From: Candidatus Copromonas faecavium (nom. illeg.)
Lineage (GTDB): Bacteria > Bacillota > Clostridia > Lachnospirales > Lachnospiraceae
Reading direction: 5' to 3'
NCBI GenBank assembly: GCA_018712915.1
Contig: DVGC01000012.1
Location: forward strand, 1 to 37,613
DNA: 37,613 nt
Made by a program: the position numbers and the translations under genes. Each line of letters begins with the position of its first letter. The stretch's first letter is position 1. Positions 6,769 to 14,744 of the stretch are shown here, one piece after another. The notes beneath the pieces are model-generated. The model was not told the origin of the DNA. It did no database searches and saw only the letters and a program-made list of their open reading frames with translations.

Positions 6769-7237
6769 CCTGAGCCTCTTTCTTATCTGCAAGCTCTTTG
6801 GAAAGCAGCACCAGTTGTTCCAGTCTGCCAAATCCGTTTTTCATATAAAATTCTTCCGCAGGGAATCCCCTCTCCGTATTTAACAGAATTGCGTTCATGT
6901 TTTCTTTCCTGATTTCCCTTTCTATCAGGTCCAGGAAACAGCTTCCGACTCCCTGTCCCTGCAAATCCGGCCTTACACAAAGCTGGTCCATCTCGTACTC
7001 CATTCCCTTAAGCCAGGGCTTTTTCATCCCCACGCATAAAGCAGCCAGGCCATTCCCGTCTTTTAAAAGGAATCCGGCAAAAGCAGGATGCTCCATATAA
7101 TTCCTAAAAAAGCGGGTCACCTGTTCCCTGGAATCATAGACATCGTTCCATGGCTCTCTGGTAAACACATCTATAAACAGATCCACGCATTCATCAAGAT
7201 CAGCTTCCGTCATCCTGTCTATCTTCAAGTTCTCCAT
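6755..7237 (-). CDS. GNAT family N-acetyltransferase (2)
   Basis: Protein of 160 residues. It begins M-E-N-L-K-I-D-R-M-T-E-A-D-L-D, a standard GNAT opening strand and helix. The acetyl-CoA motif is R-P-D-L-Q-G-Q-G-V-G, and F-Y-M-K-N-G-F follows near the C-terminus. The ATG at 7237 has GGGAGGAG at suitable spacing, which decides the start over an ATG nine codons upstream. The aminoglycoside 6'-type and small-molecule subfamilies share this look, so the acceptor cannot be named. It leads a two-gene unit with the overlapping second acetyltransferase. Confidence 0.85.
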   Translation of the reverse strand: MENLKIDRMTEADLDECVDLFIDVFTREPWNDVYDSREQVTRFFRNYMEHPAFAGFLLKDGNGLAALCVGMKKPWLKGMEYEMDQLCVRPDLQGQGVGSCFLDLIEREIRKENMNAILLNTERGFPAEEFYMKNGFGRLEQLVLLSKELADKKEAQDGVC

Positions 7238-7261
7238 GCCCCAGCTCCTCCCGCATTCCTT

Positions 7262-7460
7262 CACGGCCGCGATTCCTCACAATTTCTGTTCCTGCGCGCC
7301 TTCCCATTTCTGCGTACTTTCCCATTCCCGGCTGTTCCCCACTTCTTTGCGCTTCTCGTTCCTGTATGCTTTCCGCCTTTGCGCATCTTTCATTCCTGCG
7401 CACATCCTGTTCCTGCACTTCTTCCGCTCCTGCGCTTCTTTTGCTCCTGCGGGCTTTATT
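7262..7460. repeat. Degenerate 16-19-nt pyrimidine-rich tandem array
   Basis: The plus strand is a run of about eleven degenerate units beginning TTCCTGCG or CTCCTGCG. The last four are exactly 17 nt apart (7393, 7410, 7427, 7444), and the final one overlaps the end of the L,D-transpeptidase gene. The minus strand reads as a purine-rich GCGCAGGA array in the direction of transcription. It separates the transpeptidase from the acetyltransferase pair. Similar but looser sequence occurs near 6010-6215 and 27405-27560. Confidence 0.6.
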
Positions 7461-8415
7461 CCGCTGCAGGTGATAAGCCGTTGTTGGTCCCAAGAGCGCC
7501 GTATACCGGCTCAAAGCCGCCTTCCGGCGCCAGAGCGATAAAGCATCTTCCGTCCCCGTAAGTACCGTAAAGACGCATCAGTTCAATCATCCGTTCTTCC
7601 TCGATGGAAACACAGCCGGAAGTTTCCGTTCTCCCGCCGCCATGACAGTGAAGAAACAGGGCCGAACCTTTCCCGGGAACTGCATTCCGGTTGTATCCCA
7701 TATCCAGGCAGTAATCATAATAATCCGCATATCCGGCCGTGCCGACCCACTCTCCGTAGCCGGTCACACCGGTTACCAGCCGGTTTTCGGCATCAGACCA
7801 CAGATAGCTTTCGTCCACCTGGATGTAATTGTCCGGAAATCCTTCCAGCGCCGGCTTCTGCCCAAAAGGCGTATTTAGTTCAAACAGGCCGATGGGCGTC
7901 GTCTTATCCCCTGTGGAACGGCTGCTGCTCATGCCGTTTCTTCCAAGATAGCCGTCAGTCACAAACTGCTGCTCCCACTGGCCGTTCTCATCCTTTTCAA
8001 AAACATAGACCCGGCAGCTGCTGCCTCCGGTCCCTTCCACCACGGTCAGGACAGCGGCCGTTTCCGGCAGCTGAAACCGCTCTGTCTGAAAGGAGCCGGT
8101 TTCCGTTGAAACGGTCTGTTCCAGATCCGCCGCTGACTGAATCTGTTCTGATGCTTCCGATATCTGAACCGGCTCCGGTGTCCCTGCTTCCTGGGACAGT
8201 CCGGCCGTTCCTGCTGACTCCCCCGTCTCCTGTCCATCTGTCTCAGGTCCCTGCGCTTCCTGAGCTGTTCCCGTCTCCTGGGCCTCCTGCACCGCCTGCC
8301 ACTCCTCGGCACTCATTCCCGGGCCGAAATCAGCCAGGCATGTTTCCGGAAACCAGAGGCTGGCCGCGAGGGTCAGAACCGCCGCGCTCAAATAAACGTT
8401 TCCTTTTTTCTTCAT
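7456..8415 (-). CDS. Secreted L,D-transpeptidase (YkuD domain)
   Basis: Protein of 319 residues. M-K-K-K-G followed by a hydrophobic stretch and a signal-peptidase-like C-L-A-D site suggests export. Residues ~30-110 are a Gln/Glu/Thr/Gly-rich low-complexity linker, probably spanning the cell wall. The C-terminal ~200 residues hold the YkuD catalytic block: H256-C-H258 and S266-G-C268-V-S (family consensus H...S-x-G-C), with C268 as the nucleophile that forms or edits 3-3 peptidoglycan cross-links. The start at 8415 has AGGAG upstream; a start six codons earlier would place charged residues before the signal. It follows ackA after a terminator, so it probably has its own promoter or depends on read-through. 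Confidence 0.87.
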   Translation of the reverse strand: MKKKGNVYLSAAVLTLAASLWFPETCLADFGPGMSAEEWQAVQEAQETGTAQEAQGPETDGQETGESAGTAGLSQEAGTPEPVQISEASEQIQSAADLEQTVSTETGSFQTERFQLPETAAVLTVVEGTGGSSCRVYVFEKDENGQWEQQFVTDGYLGRNGMSSSRSTGDKTTPIGLFELNTPFGQKPALEGFPDNYIQVDESYLWSDAENRLVTGVTGYGEWVGTAGYADYYDYCLDMGYNRNAVPGKGSALFLHCHGGGRTETSGCVSIEEERMIELMRLYGTYGDGRCFIALAPEGGFEPVYGALGTNNGLSPAAE

Positions 8416-8438
8416 GATTTTCTCCTGCCCCACAAGTG

Positions 8439-8474
8439 AAAAAAGCCCTCCCTGCGTTGTCTTACAGGAAGGGC
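8439..8474 (-). terminator. Intrinsic terminator after ackA
   Basis: Thirteen nt beyond the ackA stop codon, a stem GCCCTTCCTG/CAGGGAGGGC (one G-U pair) is followed on the minus strand by six T. Confidence 0.85.
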
Positions 8475-8486
8475 CGTCTTGTTTTC

Positions 8487-9680
8487 TTACTTTACAAGTG
8501 CCAGAGTCTCTCTTGCGATAGCCAGCTCCTCGTTGGTGGGAACGATCATAACCTGTACAGCGGAATCCGGAGTAGAAATAATCCGGTCAACGCCTCTTAC
8601 ATTGTTGGCCTCTTCATCGATCTTAACGCCAAGATAGGAAAGATGATCGCAAACTGCCTTTCTCATGTTCTTATCGTTCTCTCCAAGTCCTGCAGTAAAG
8701 GCGATAATGTCCACGCCGTTCATAGCGGCTGCATAAGCACCGATGTATTTGATCACGCGGTAATTGAAGGTTCTCAGAGCTGTTGCTGCGCGCTCATTGC
8801 CCTCATTGGCCGCATTCTCAATATCACGGAAATCACTGGACACGCCGGAAATTCCAAGCACACCGGATTTCTTGTTCAGCACGTTCATCACACCTGCGAT
8901 ATCCAGGTTTTCTTTCTTTGCAATGTACTCCATAATCGCCGGATCGATATCTCCGGAACGGGTTCCCATAATCAGGCCCTCAAGCGGAGTCAGACCCATG
9001 CTGGTATCAACGGATTTTCCATGATCGACTGCAGATAAGCTGGCGCCGTTTCCAAGATGGCAAACGATGATCTTCAGATCCTCATAGGGCTTTCCGGCCA
9101 TCTCAGCAGCCTTCTTGGATACGAAGCTGTGGGAGGTACCATGGAAACCATAGCGTCTTACTTTATACTTCTCATAGTATTCATAGGGAAGGCCGTACAG
9201 ATATGCCTCCTGCGGCATGGTCTGATGGAAAGCAGTATCAAAAACAGCTGCCATGGGAGTATTGGGCATCAGCTCCTGGCAGGCACGGATACCAATCAGA
9301 TTTGCCGGGTTGTGAAGAGGAGCCAGGTCATTGCACTCCTCGATGGCCTTCATGGCCTCATCGGTCAGAAGGGTAGAGGTCGTGAACTTCTCGCCGCCAT
9401 GTACGACACGGTGTCCAACGGCACCAACCTCATCCAGGCTCTTAATAACGCCGGTCTTTTCATTAGTTAATGCATCCAGAACCAGCTGAATTGCCTGAGT
9501 GTGGGTCGGCATGGGAGAAACCGTAATCTCCTTTTCTCCTCCTGCCGGCTGATATGTAATCTGGCTTCCCTCAATTCCGATTCTCTCGCAGAGTCCCTTG
9601 GCAAGAACCGCCTCGGTATCAGAATTGATCAGCTGATACTTTAAAGAAGAGCTTCCGCAGTTAATCACCAAAATGTTCAT
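8487..9680 (-). CDS. ackA: Acetate kinase
   Basis: Protein of 397 residues, the normal AckA length. It converts acetyl phosphate and ADP to acetate and ATP in the cytosol, the energy-yielding step of acetate fermentation. Signature motifs are complete: N-terminal [40 protein letters not shown], and F-T-A-G-L-G-E-N near the C-terminus. The ATG at 9680 is preceded by GGAGGGG; the longer frame to 9719 runs into an intergenic hairpin. It follows pta on the same strand with a 117-nt gap and ends at a strong terminator. Confidence 0.98.
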   Translation of the reverse strand: MNILVINCGSSSLKYQLINSDTEAVLAKGLCERIGIEGSQITYQPAGGEKEITVSPMPTHTQAIQLVLDALTNEKTGVIKSLDEVGAVGHRVVHGGEKFTTSTLLTDEAMKAIEECNDLAPLHNPANLIGIRACQELMPNTPMAAVFDTAFHQTMPQEAYLYGLPYEYYEKYKVRRYGFHGTSHSFVSKKAAEMAGKPYEDLKIIVCHLGNGASLSAVDHGKSVDTSMGLTPLEGLIMGTRSGDIDPAIMEYIAKKENLDIAGVMNVLNKKSGVLGISGVSSDFRDIENAANEGNERAATALRTFNYRVIKYIGAYAAAMNGVDIIAFTAGLGENDKNMRKAVCDHLSYLGVKIDEEANNVRGVDRIISTPDSAVQVMIVPTNEELAIARETLALVK

Positions 9681-9705
9681 AGGTAATCCCCTCCAATTTT
9701 TTATT

Positions 9706-9733
9706 CCCGGACCGGACATTCTCCCGGTCCGGG
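9706..9733 (-). other. Perfect hairpin between pta and ackA
   Basis: A perfect 10-bp inverted repeat (CCCGGACCGG/CCGGTCCGGG) with an 8-nt loop lies 26 nt before the ackA start. Neither strand has a T-tract after it, so it is unlikely to be a simple terminator. A processing or stability hairpin that sets the pta:ackA ratio is a reasonable guess. Confidence 0.6.
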
Positions 9734-9797
9734 GTTCCTATATTTCTGTTTGAACAGGAAAGGCACAGGCTCTATAAGCCCGCCTTATGCCGTATCT

Positions 9798-10799
9798 TTA
9801 CTGCATCTGGGCCTGAACGGCTGTCAGAGCAACTACGCCTACGATATCCTCCGCAGAGCAGCCGCGGGACAGATCGTTGACCGGTCTTGCAATACCCTGA
9901 AGCATGGGGCCGTAAGCCTCGGCCTTGGCCAGTCTCTGAACCAGCTTATAGCCAATGTTTCCGCAGTCCAGGTTGGGGAAGATCAGGACATTGGCATGTC
10001 CGGCTACGGTGCTTCCTTTTGCCTTGGACTCAGCAACGGACGGAACGATAGCGGCATCAAGCTGAAGCTCGCCGTCTACATTTAACTCCGGATATTTCTC
10101 ATGGGCAATCTTCACAGCCTCTACCACCTTGTCCACAAGGGCATGCTTGGCGCTTCCCTTGGTGGAGTGGGACAGCATGGCCACAACCGGCTCCTCGCCT
10201 ACCAGAGCCTTGAAGCTCTTTGCACTGCTGTCGGCGATGACAGCCAGCTCCTCGGATGTGGGATCCTGGTTCAGGCCGCAGTCTGCAAACAGGAAGGTTC
10301 CGTTGGATCCATACTCACAGTTGGGAACATCCATGATAAAGAAACCGGAAACCAGCTCTGTTCCGGGAGCAGTCTTTAAAATCTGCAGCGCCGGTCTTAA
10401 GGTATCTGCGGTTGCATGGCAGGCACCGGCTACAAGGCCGTCAGCATCCTGCTCCTTTACCATCATAACGCCATAGGTAATATAGTCTGCCTTTAAGGTT
10501 TCATGAGCCTTTTCCAGGGTCATGCCCTTTTTCTCTCTCAATTTGAATAATGTCTCTGCATAATGCTCAAACTTGGGGTCTGTCTCCGGATCTACAATCT
10601 TTACTCCGGTCAGATCCAGCTCCAGGCTCTTGGCATCGTTTAAAATGCTTTCTTCCTGTCCGATCATGATCAGGTTTGCCGTGCCCTCTTTTAATACCTG
10701 AGCGGCAGCGAGTAAGGTTCTCTTATCGTTGCTCTCCGGAAGGACGATGGTCTTCTTATTCTGTCTTGCTTTCTCTTTCATGAGATCAATAAATGCCAT
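9798..10799 (-). CDS. pta: Phosphate acetyltransferase
   Basis: Protein of 333 residues, the length of the short (single-domain) phosphotransacetylases of Firmicutes. It interconverts acetyl-CoA and acetyl phosphate. Recognisable segments are the N-terminal T-I-V-L-P-E-S-N-D-K-R-T-L, G-L-V-A-G-A-C-H-A-T-A-D-T-L-R, S-T-K-G-S-A-K-H, and the C-terminal F-P-N-L-D-C-G-N-I-G-Y-K-L. AGAAGGGAG lies upstream of the ATG at 10799. It is the first gene of the pta-ackA unit and has a promoter with phased A-tracts upstream. Confidence 0.98.
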   Translation of the reverse strand: MAFIDLMKEKARQNKKTIVLPESNDKRTLLAAAQVLKEGTANLIMIGQEESILNDAKSLELDLTGVKIVDPETDPKFEHYAETLFKLREKKGMTLEKAHETLKADYITYGVMMVKEQDADGLVAGACHATADTLRPALQILKTAPGTELVSGFFIMDVPNCEYGSNGTFLFADCGLNQDPTSEELAVIADSSAKSFKALVGEEPVVAMLSHSTKGSAKHALVDKVVEAVKIAHEKYPELNVDGELQLDAAIVPSVAESKAKGSTVAGHANVLIFPNLDCGNIGYKLVQRLAKAEAYGPMLQGIARPVNDLSRGCSAEDIVGVVALTAVQAQMQ

Positions 10800-10850
10800 G
10801 GCAAAAAACTCCCTTCTGCTTAGAATTCATGTTTTATTCCATATGGTTTT

Positions 10851-10910
10851 ATTATATCGCAGACCCATACCAACCACAAGACCGCTTTTTGCAATTTTTT
10901 GCATTTTTTT
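10851..10910 (-). promoter_or_regulatory. pta promoter with phased A-tracts upstream
   Basis: On the minus strand TTGTGG (10874-10879) and TATAAT (10851-10856) are 17 nt apart. Directly upstream are three A-tracts of 5, 6 and 7 nt (10886-10890, 10895-10900, 10904-10910), centred 9-10 bp apart. Such phasing bends DNA and can act as an UP element, raising initiation at a weak -35 box. Confidence 0.65.
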
Positions 10911-11182
10911 CAGTACCAAATCTTAAATTCAGGCAACAGCCCGGGCGGTCCGTTTCTATCAAACATCAGAACCCCTTTGAAATCAAGGTTCTGCAGACGC
11001 ACAGTCATCAAAGCCGCATGGAAACCAAGCCCGCAGGCACACAGGCATCATACCCGAAGCTAAAATCCGAAGGCACGCTGAAACCTTACGGCACGCACAG
11101 TCCGCAAAACTCCACAGCAAAGGGGAGCTGCTGCCGGGAACATCTCCGGCAGCCAACTCCCCTGAATACCGTATGAAGCCTG
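10911..11182. other. Intergenic region between darA and pta
   Basis: The pta-darA gap (10800-11182) holds the pta promoter, an imperfect hairpin at 10967-10993 (CAGAACC..TTGA/TCAA..GGTTCTG with a 3-nt bulge) and the darA terminator hairpin. Between them are loose repeats of GGCAC-type words. No gene was found; a plus-strand open frame across it has no recognisable domain. Confidence 0.55.
11122..11162 (-). terminator. Hairpin terminator after darA
   Basis: About 20 nt past the darA stop, GGGGAG and GCTGCCGG pair with CCGGCAGC and CTCCCC across an 8-nt loop, with a small internal loop. The following minus-strand tract is only TTTGCTGT, so termination may be incomplete. Confidence 0.55.
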
Positions 11183-11515
11183 TTAAATTTTCTCGTAATG
11201 CTCTACGTCCACAACAAAGATAACGGCGCCGCCGACTTCAACGGTCATCGGCATGGTCGCGCAGTTAATCATTGCAGAACCAGAAACATAGGGCATATTG
11301 ATTGTAATCTTCTGACGCTGTCCGCATTCATGCTTGATGATATTGATTACGTCCTGAACCCGATCTGCTTCTGTACCGATCATTAATGTGGTGTTTCCCT
11401 TTTTCAGGAAGCCGCCGGTCGTCGCCAGGCGTGTCACGCTGAAATGCTCTTTCGTAAGGGCGGTTACAACTTCGTCTTCATTATCATAACGCACGATAGC
11501 ATAAACTAATTTCAT
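11183..11515 (-). CDS. darA: PII-like cyclic-di-AMP receptor
   Basis: Protein of 110 residues that matches the DarA/PstA family, PII-like trimers that bind cyclic-di-AMP in the cytosol. Diagnostic parts are the opening M-K-L-V-Y-A-I-V, the loop T-T-G-G-F-L-K-K-G-N-T-T-L-M-I-G (residues ~32-47) and the C-terminal G-G-A-V-I-F-V-V-D-V. GAAAGGG precedes the ATG. In Bacillus-type genomes it sits near tmk and holB; here it is monocistronic, between pta and a divergent tmcAL. A consensus sigma-A promoter drives it, suggesting steady high expression. Confidence 0.93.
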   Translation of the reverse strand: MKLVYAIVRYDNEDEVVTALTKEHFSVTRLATTGGFLKKGNTTLMIGTEADRVQDVINIIKHECGQRQKITINMPYVSGSAMINCATMPMTVEVGGAVIFVVDVEHYEKI

Positions 11516-11545
11516 ACAATCATCCCTTTCTAATAATTCTTTTTA

Positions 11546-11593
11546 TTGCATCAAGCTTTTTTTTATTATATAGTTATTTTGTAAATTTGTCAA
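11546..11593. promoter_or_regulatory. Overlapping divergent promoters of darA and tmcAL
   Basis: On the minus strand TTGACA (11588-11593) and TATAAT (11565-11570) are exactly 17 nt apart, a full consensus promoter for darA. On the plus strand TTGCAT (11546-11551) and TATAGT (11569-11574) are also 17 nt apart and point to tmcAL. The two -10 boxes overlap, so polymerase can occupy only one at a time. Confidence 0.8.
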
Positions 11594-11612
11594 ACATCAT
11601 AAGGAGTTTTTA

Positions 11613-12818
11613 ATGAAATCGACAGGAATTATTGCGGAATTCAATCCATTTCACAATGGACACCTTTATCATATGGAGCAAAGCAGGGAACGGACCGGCT
11701 CCGATTACCTGATCATTATCATAAGCGGCGACTTTACCCAGAGAGGCCTGCCCGCCGTTTACCGGAAATATATGCGGGTCAGATCCGCCCTTTTATCCGG
11801 CGCCGATCTGGTGCTGGAAATGCCGGTATTCGGCTCCGTCGCTCCTGCCGCTGATTTTGCGGACTGCGGGGTGTCCATGTTAACCGCTTCGGGTGCCGCC
11901 GACGTTCTTTCCTTCGGCAGTGAATGCGGAAGTCTGCAGGCACTGGAGCACCAGGCCGCCCTTTTGTCCAGTGAAACAGAAAGTCAGTCCCAGGCTGTAA
12001 AAGCCGCCCTCCGTTCCGGGATGTCCTGGCCAAAAGCAAGAGCCATGGCCTATGAGTCCCTGGGCGGGATCTCCGGCCTTCCCAACGATATTCTTGGAAT
12101 CGAATATCTGCGTGCCCTGAAAAAATATTCGTCTTCCATGACGGCCCTGACGGTTTCCCGTACAGATCCGGGATACCACTCTGCCCAAAGGAACGGCTCC
12201 TTTGCCTCTGCCTATGCCATCCGCAGGGCCATCGCCGCAGATGATCAGGAATTCCTCCAGGCAGTCCTTCCTCCCTCCCATTTTACAAGCTTAAAGGAAG
12301 ACCCCTGCCCGGCGGTCAGCGCCGATGATTTTTCCCTGCTCTATCACCACCGGCTTCTCACCATAACAAAAGAAGATCTGGCTCAAACGGCTTCCATGCC
12401 TGCCGATCTGGCCAACAAGCTTGACGGAGAGCGGCTCACCTTTGGGCGTACCACAGAGCTGATCGGACGTGTCAAGGACCGCCAGTATACCTATACCAGA
12501 GTCAGCCGGTGCCTGACAAATGCCATGCTGGGAATCACCAAAGAGGACCAGGAATTTTTTAAAGAGCTGAACAGTGCTCCCTGGCTGAGAATCCTGGGAT
12601 TCCGCAAAAGCGCATCGCCCCTGCTGTCCAAAATGAAAAAGCAATCCTCCGTCCCCATTATCACTAAGACGGCCGATGCCCGAAATCTGCTTTCCAAAAC
12701 CAGCCTCCGTCTGTTTGAAAAGCATCTGCAGGCATCTGAAGTCTACCGTCTGATCTGCGAAGCAAAAACCGGGCAATCCATGAAAAATGAATATACCCGG
12801 TCTCCAATCATTCTGTAA
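11613..12818 (+). CDS. tmcAL: tRNA(Met) cytidine acetate ligase
   Basis: Protein of 401 residues of the TmcAL (formerly YlbM) nucleotidyltransferase family, which uses acetate and ATP to make N4-acetylcytidine at the wobble position of elongator tRNA-Met. The N-terminus G-I-I-A-E-F-N-P-F-H14-N-G-H17 carries the HxGH adenylyl-transfer motif. I-S-G-D-F-T-Q-R-G and P-N-D-I-L-G-I-E-Y-L are family blocks. AAGGAG lies upstream of the ATG. It uses acetate directly, so its position beside pta-ackA is metabolically suggestive. Its 3' end overlaps the convergent methyltransferase gene by 11 nt. Confidence 0.95.
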   Translation: MKSTGIIAEFNPFHNGHLYHMEQSRERTGSDYLIIIISGDFTQRGLPAVYRKYMRVRSALLSGADLVLEMPVFGSVAPAADFADCGVSMLTASGAADVLSFGSECGSLQALEHQAALLSSETESQSQAVKAALRSGMSWPKARAMAYESLGGISGLPNDILGIEYLRALKKYSSSMTALTVSRTDPGYHSAQRNGSFASAYAIRRAIAADDQEFLQAVLPPSHFTSLKEDPCPAVSADDFSLLYHHRLLTITKEDLAQTASMPADLANKLDGERLTFGRTTELIGRVKDRQYTYTRVSRCLTNAMLGITKEDQEFFKELNSAPWLRILGFRKSASPLLSKMKKQSSVPIITKTADARNLLSKTSLRLFEKHLQASEVYRLICEAKTGQSMKNEYTRSPIIL

Positions 12819-14094
12819 AGCCTGCGGCGGTATTCTCCATCAAAAGCCGGTACAGCGTCGGCTTTACGTGAAGCTCCTCCATCACCGCCTCGATTTCCTT
12901 CCTGTTTTCTTTCCGCTTTCCCTGTCTCACAGCGCGGATCAGCAGGTTCTTTGGCGTATGCTCCATATCAATAAATTCCAGAATCTGCACCCGGTAGCCC
13001 ATGTATTCCAGAATCTGAGCCCGCAGCGCATCCGTATAAAGGGCCGCCATCCGCTCCTTGATAATCCCGTATCCAAGCACCGGAGCGAACAGCCGGCTCT
13101 CCATCTGTCCATTGAGTTCGTGCTGGCAGCATGGAACAGACAGAATCACCTTGGCCTGCCAGCGCACCGCTTTCTCCAGGGCAAAGTCTGTGGCCGTATC
13201 ACAGGCATGGAGGGTGACCACCATGTCCACCTGCTCCACCCCGTCATAGGACGCAATATCTCCCGTGGAAAAAGACAGACCGTCATAGCCGCAGCGGGCC
13301 GCCAGCTCGCTGCAGCGCCGGATCACATCCGTCTTTAAGTCCAGCCCGATGATCCGCACAGGATACCCCTTCAGCTCTCTCAGATAATAATACATGGCGA
13401 AGGTCAGATAGGATTTCCCGCATCCAAAATCCAGGATCACCGACTCCCTGTTTTTATCCAGCTGAGGCAGCACATCCTCAATAAACTCCAGGAACCGGTT
13501 GATCTGACGGAATTTATCATACTTTGCGTGAACCACCCGTCCATCGGCCGTCTGAACTCCTAACGCAGCCAGAAAGGGCACCGGAATCCCTTCTTCCAGA
13601 ATATAGTTCTTCTTCCGGTTATGGGAGAGTCCCCGCTCCCAGGCACTTTGAAGCTCCTTGCTCATCGGGGAAGCATTCTTGCCTTCCTTCCGTTTCACAT
13701 GGATGGTAGCCTTTCCTTTTTTGCTTACAAGAAGGGAGCCGCTTTTTCCAACCGCTTCCAGCTGAAGCTGGCGGAAATGGGTTCCCATCCGTTCCTGCAG
13801 ATAGGAAACCGTCTCCTCCTGCTCCATGTTCTTATGAAACACCTGGGTGCCCACAAACTCCTCTGCCTGATAACGCACCTGTCTTCCCGCGGATACCGGT
13901 TTCAGCTTCAATTTTTTTGCTCCGTCTGATGAAACCGGGCTGCTGGCCACTGCCTGCAAAAATCCCGGCCCGATAAATTCCTCCAGCAGGCTGTGAATTT
14001 TCTCTCTTTCCCCTTCTATTCCGGTCTTTGGGCTCCCGTTGGGAACCTTCCCATTTTTTTCTTTCTGAATCTCCATTCTCCCGTCCTCTGTCAT
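12808..14094 (-). CDS. Class I SAM-dependent methyltransferase (Methyltransf_32-like)
   Basis: Protein of 428 residues. The N-terminal ~200 residues have no recognised domain. The C-terminal half holds the SAM motif I-L-D-F-G-C-G-K-S-Y-L-T (219-231), L-D-L-K at 251-254, L-H-A-C-D-T-A-T-D (295-303), and S-V-P-C-C-Q-H-E (319-326). This set resembles Methyltransf_32 (METTL25/RRNAD1-like) proteins, whose bacterial members are uncharacterised. The C-C-Q-H segment could bind metal or form part of an RNA-binding active site. It starts 8 nt after the histidine phosphatase stop, with AGAGG upstream, and closes the polA-coaE-walJ operon. The substrate is unknown; RNA is a guess based on eukaryotic relatives. 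Confidence 0.8.
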   Translation of the reverse strand: MTEDGRMEIQKEKNGKVPNGSPKTGIEGEREKIHSLLEEFIGPGFLQAVASSPVSSDGAKKLKLKPVSAGRQVRYQAEEFVGTQVFHKNMEQEETVSYLQERMGTHFRQLQLEAVGKSGSLLVSKKGKATIHVKRKEGKNASPMSKELQSAWERGLSHNRKKNYILEEGIPVPFLAALGVQTADGRVVHAKYDKFRQINRFLEFIEDVLPQLDKNRESVILDFGCGKSYLTFAMYYYLRELKGYPVRIIGLDLKTDVIRRCSELAARCGYDGLSFSTGDIASYDGVEQVDMVVTLHACDTATDFALEKAVRWQAKVILSVPCCQHELNGQMESRLFAPVLGYGIIKERMAALYTDALRAQILEYMGYRVQILEFIDMEHTPKNLLIRAVRQGKRKENRKEIEAVMEELHVKPTLYRLLMENTAAGFTE

Positions 14095-14102
14095 GGCTGC
14101 CT

Positions 14103-14744
14103 CTATCGTTTGCCGCTCCAGCCTTTCCGTAAAAGCTCCGGTTCCGCCTCCAGATGGGCATAATCGTTAAACCGGTTCAAAAAAATCCTTCCATCGGATT
14201 TGCGAACCACCAGCTCCGTAATCCCACAGTTTTCCAGATGTCCTGCCAGAAGCTGGGTTCTTGCCAGATCCATCCCCAGATAATGAGCCACCAGGCTCCG
14301 GATCACTCCGCCGTGAGTCACGACGGCCACGGCCTCAAAGGGGCGGGCCATAATCTCATCCATAACCGGCAGTACCCTGTTTACAACGTCTGCGGCCCGT
14401 TCCCCTCCGGGATAGGCCAGATCCGCTTCCATCCGGCTCCGTTCCCTTAAAAACATCTCAAACCTGGAAGCGATAACCTCATCGGACAGCCCTTCCAGAT
14501 CCCCGAAGGAAATCTCCCGGAGATCGGTTCGGATCCGGTGAGGTACATTCAGGCTTTCATTGATAAGTTCAGCGGTTTCCACGGCCCGTGTCAGACCGCT
14601 GGACCAGATTTCTCCAATCTGCCCCTCCTCTGCCAGTCTCGTTCCAAGAAGCCTGGCCTGCCGCCTTCCCTCCGGCGCCAGGGCCACATCCACATTGCAG
14701 AGCGGACTTTCCTGCCGCCCGTGTCTAATCAGGTAAATTCTCAT
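14103..14744 (-). CDS. Histidine phosphatase family protein
   Basis: Protein of 213 residues in the phosphoglycerate-mutase-like superfamily. Catalytic elements are visible: L-I-R7-H8-G (phospho-His), R53 in S-G-L-T-R, E77 as proton donor in D-L-R-E, and T-H144-G-G. Relatives include alpha-ribazole phosphatase and broad phosphatases; no cobalamin genes are adjacent, so the substrate is open. The ATG at 14744 overlaps the stop of the upstream 30-codon ORF (ATGA) and has GAGGAAAG before it. The gene ends with TAG. Confidence 0.88.
   Translation of the reverse strand: MRIYLIRHGRQESPLCNVDVALAPEGRRQARLLGTRLAEEGQIGEIWSSGLTRAVETAELINESLNVPHRIRTDLREISFGDLEGLSDEVIASRFEMFLRERSRMEADLAYPGGERAADVVNRVLPVMDEIMARPFEAVAVVTHGGVIRSLVAHYLGMDLARTQLLAGHLENCGITELVVRKSDGRIFLNRFNDYAHLEAEPELLRKGWSGKR

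Noticed and set aside
7200-7514. Minus-strand open frame spanning the 17-nt array
   Set aside because: Overlaps the ends of two real genes, and its composition reflects the repeat units.
10793-11176. Plus-strand open frame of 127 codons between pta and darA
   Set aside because: Covers the pta promoter and the darA terminator, with no domain and no start signal.
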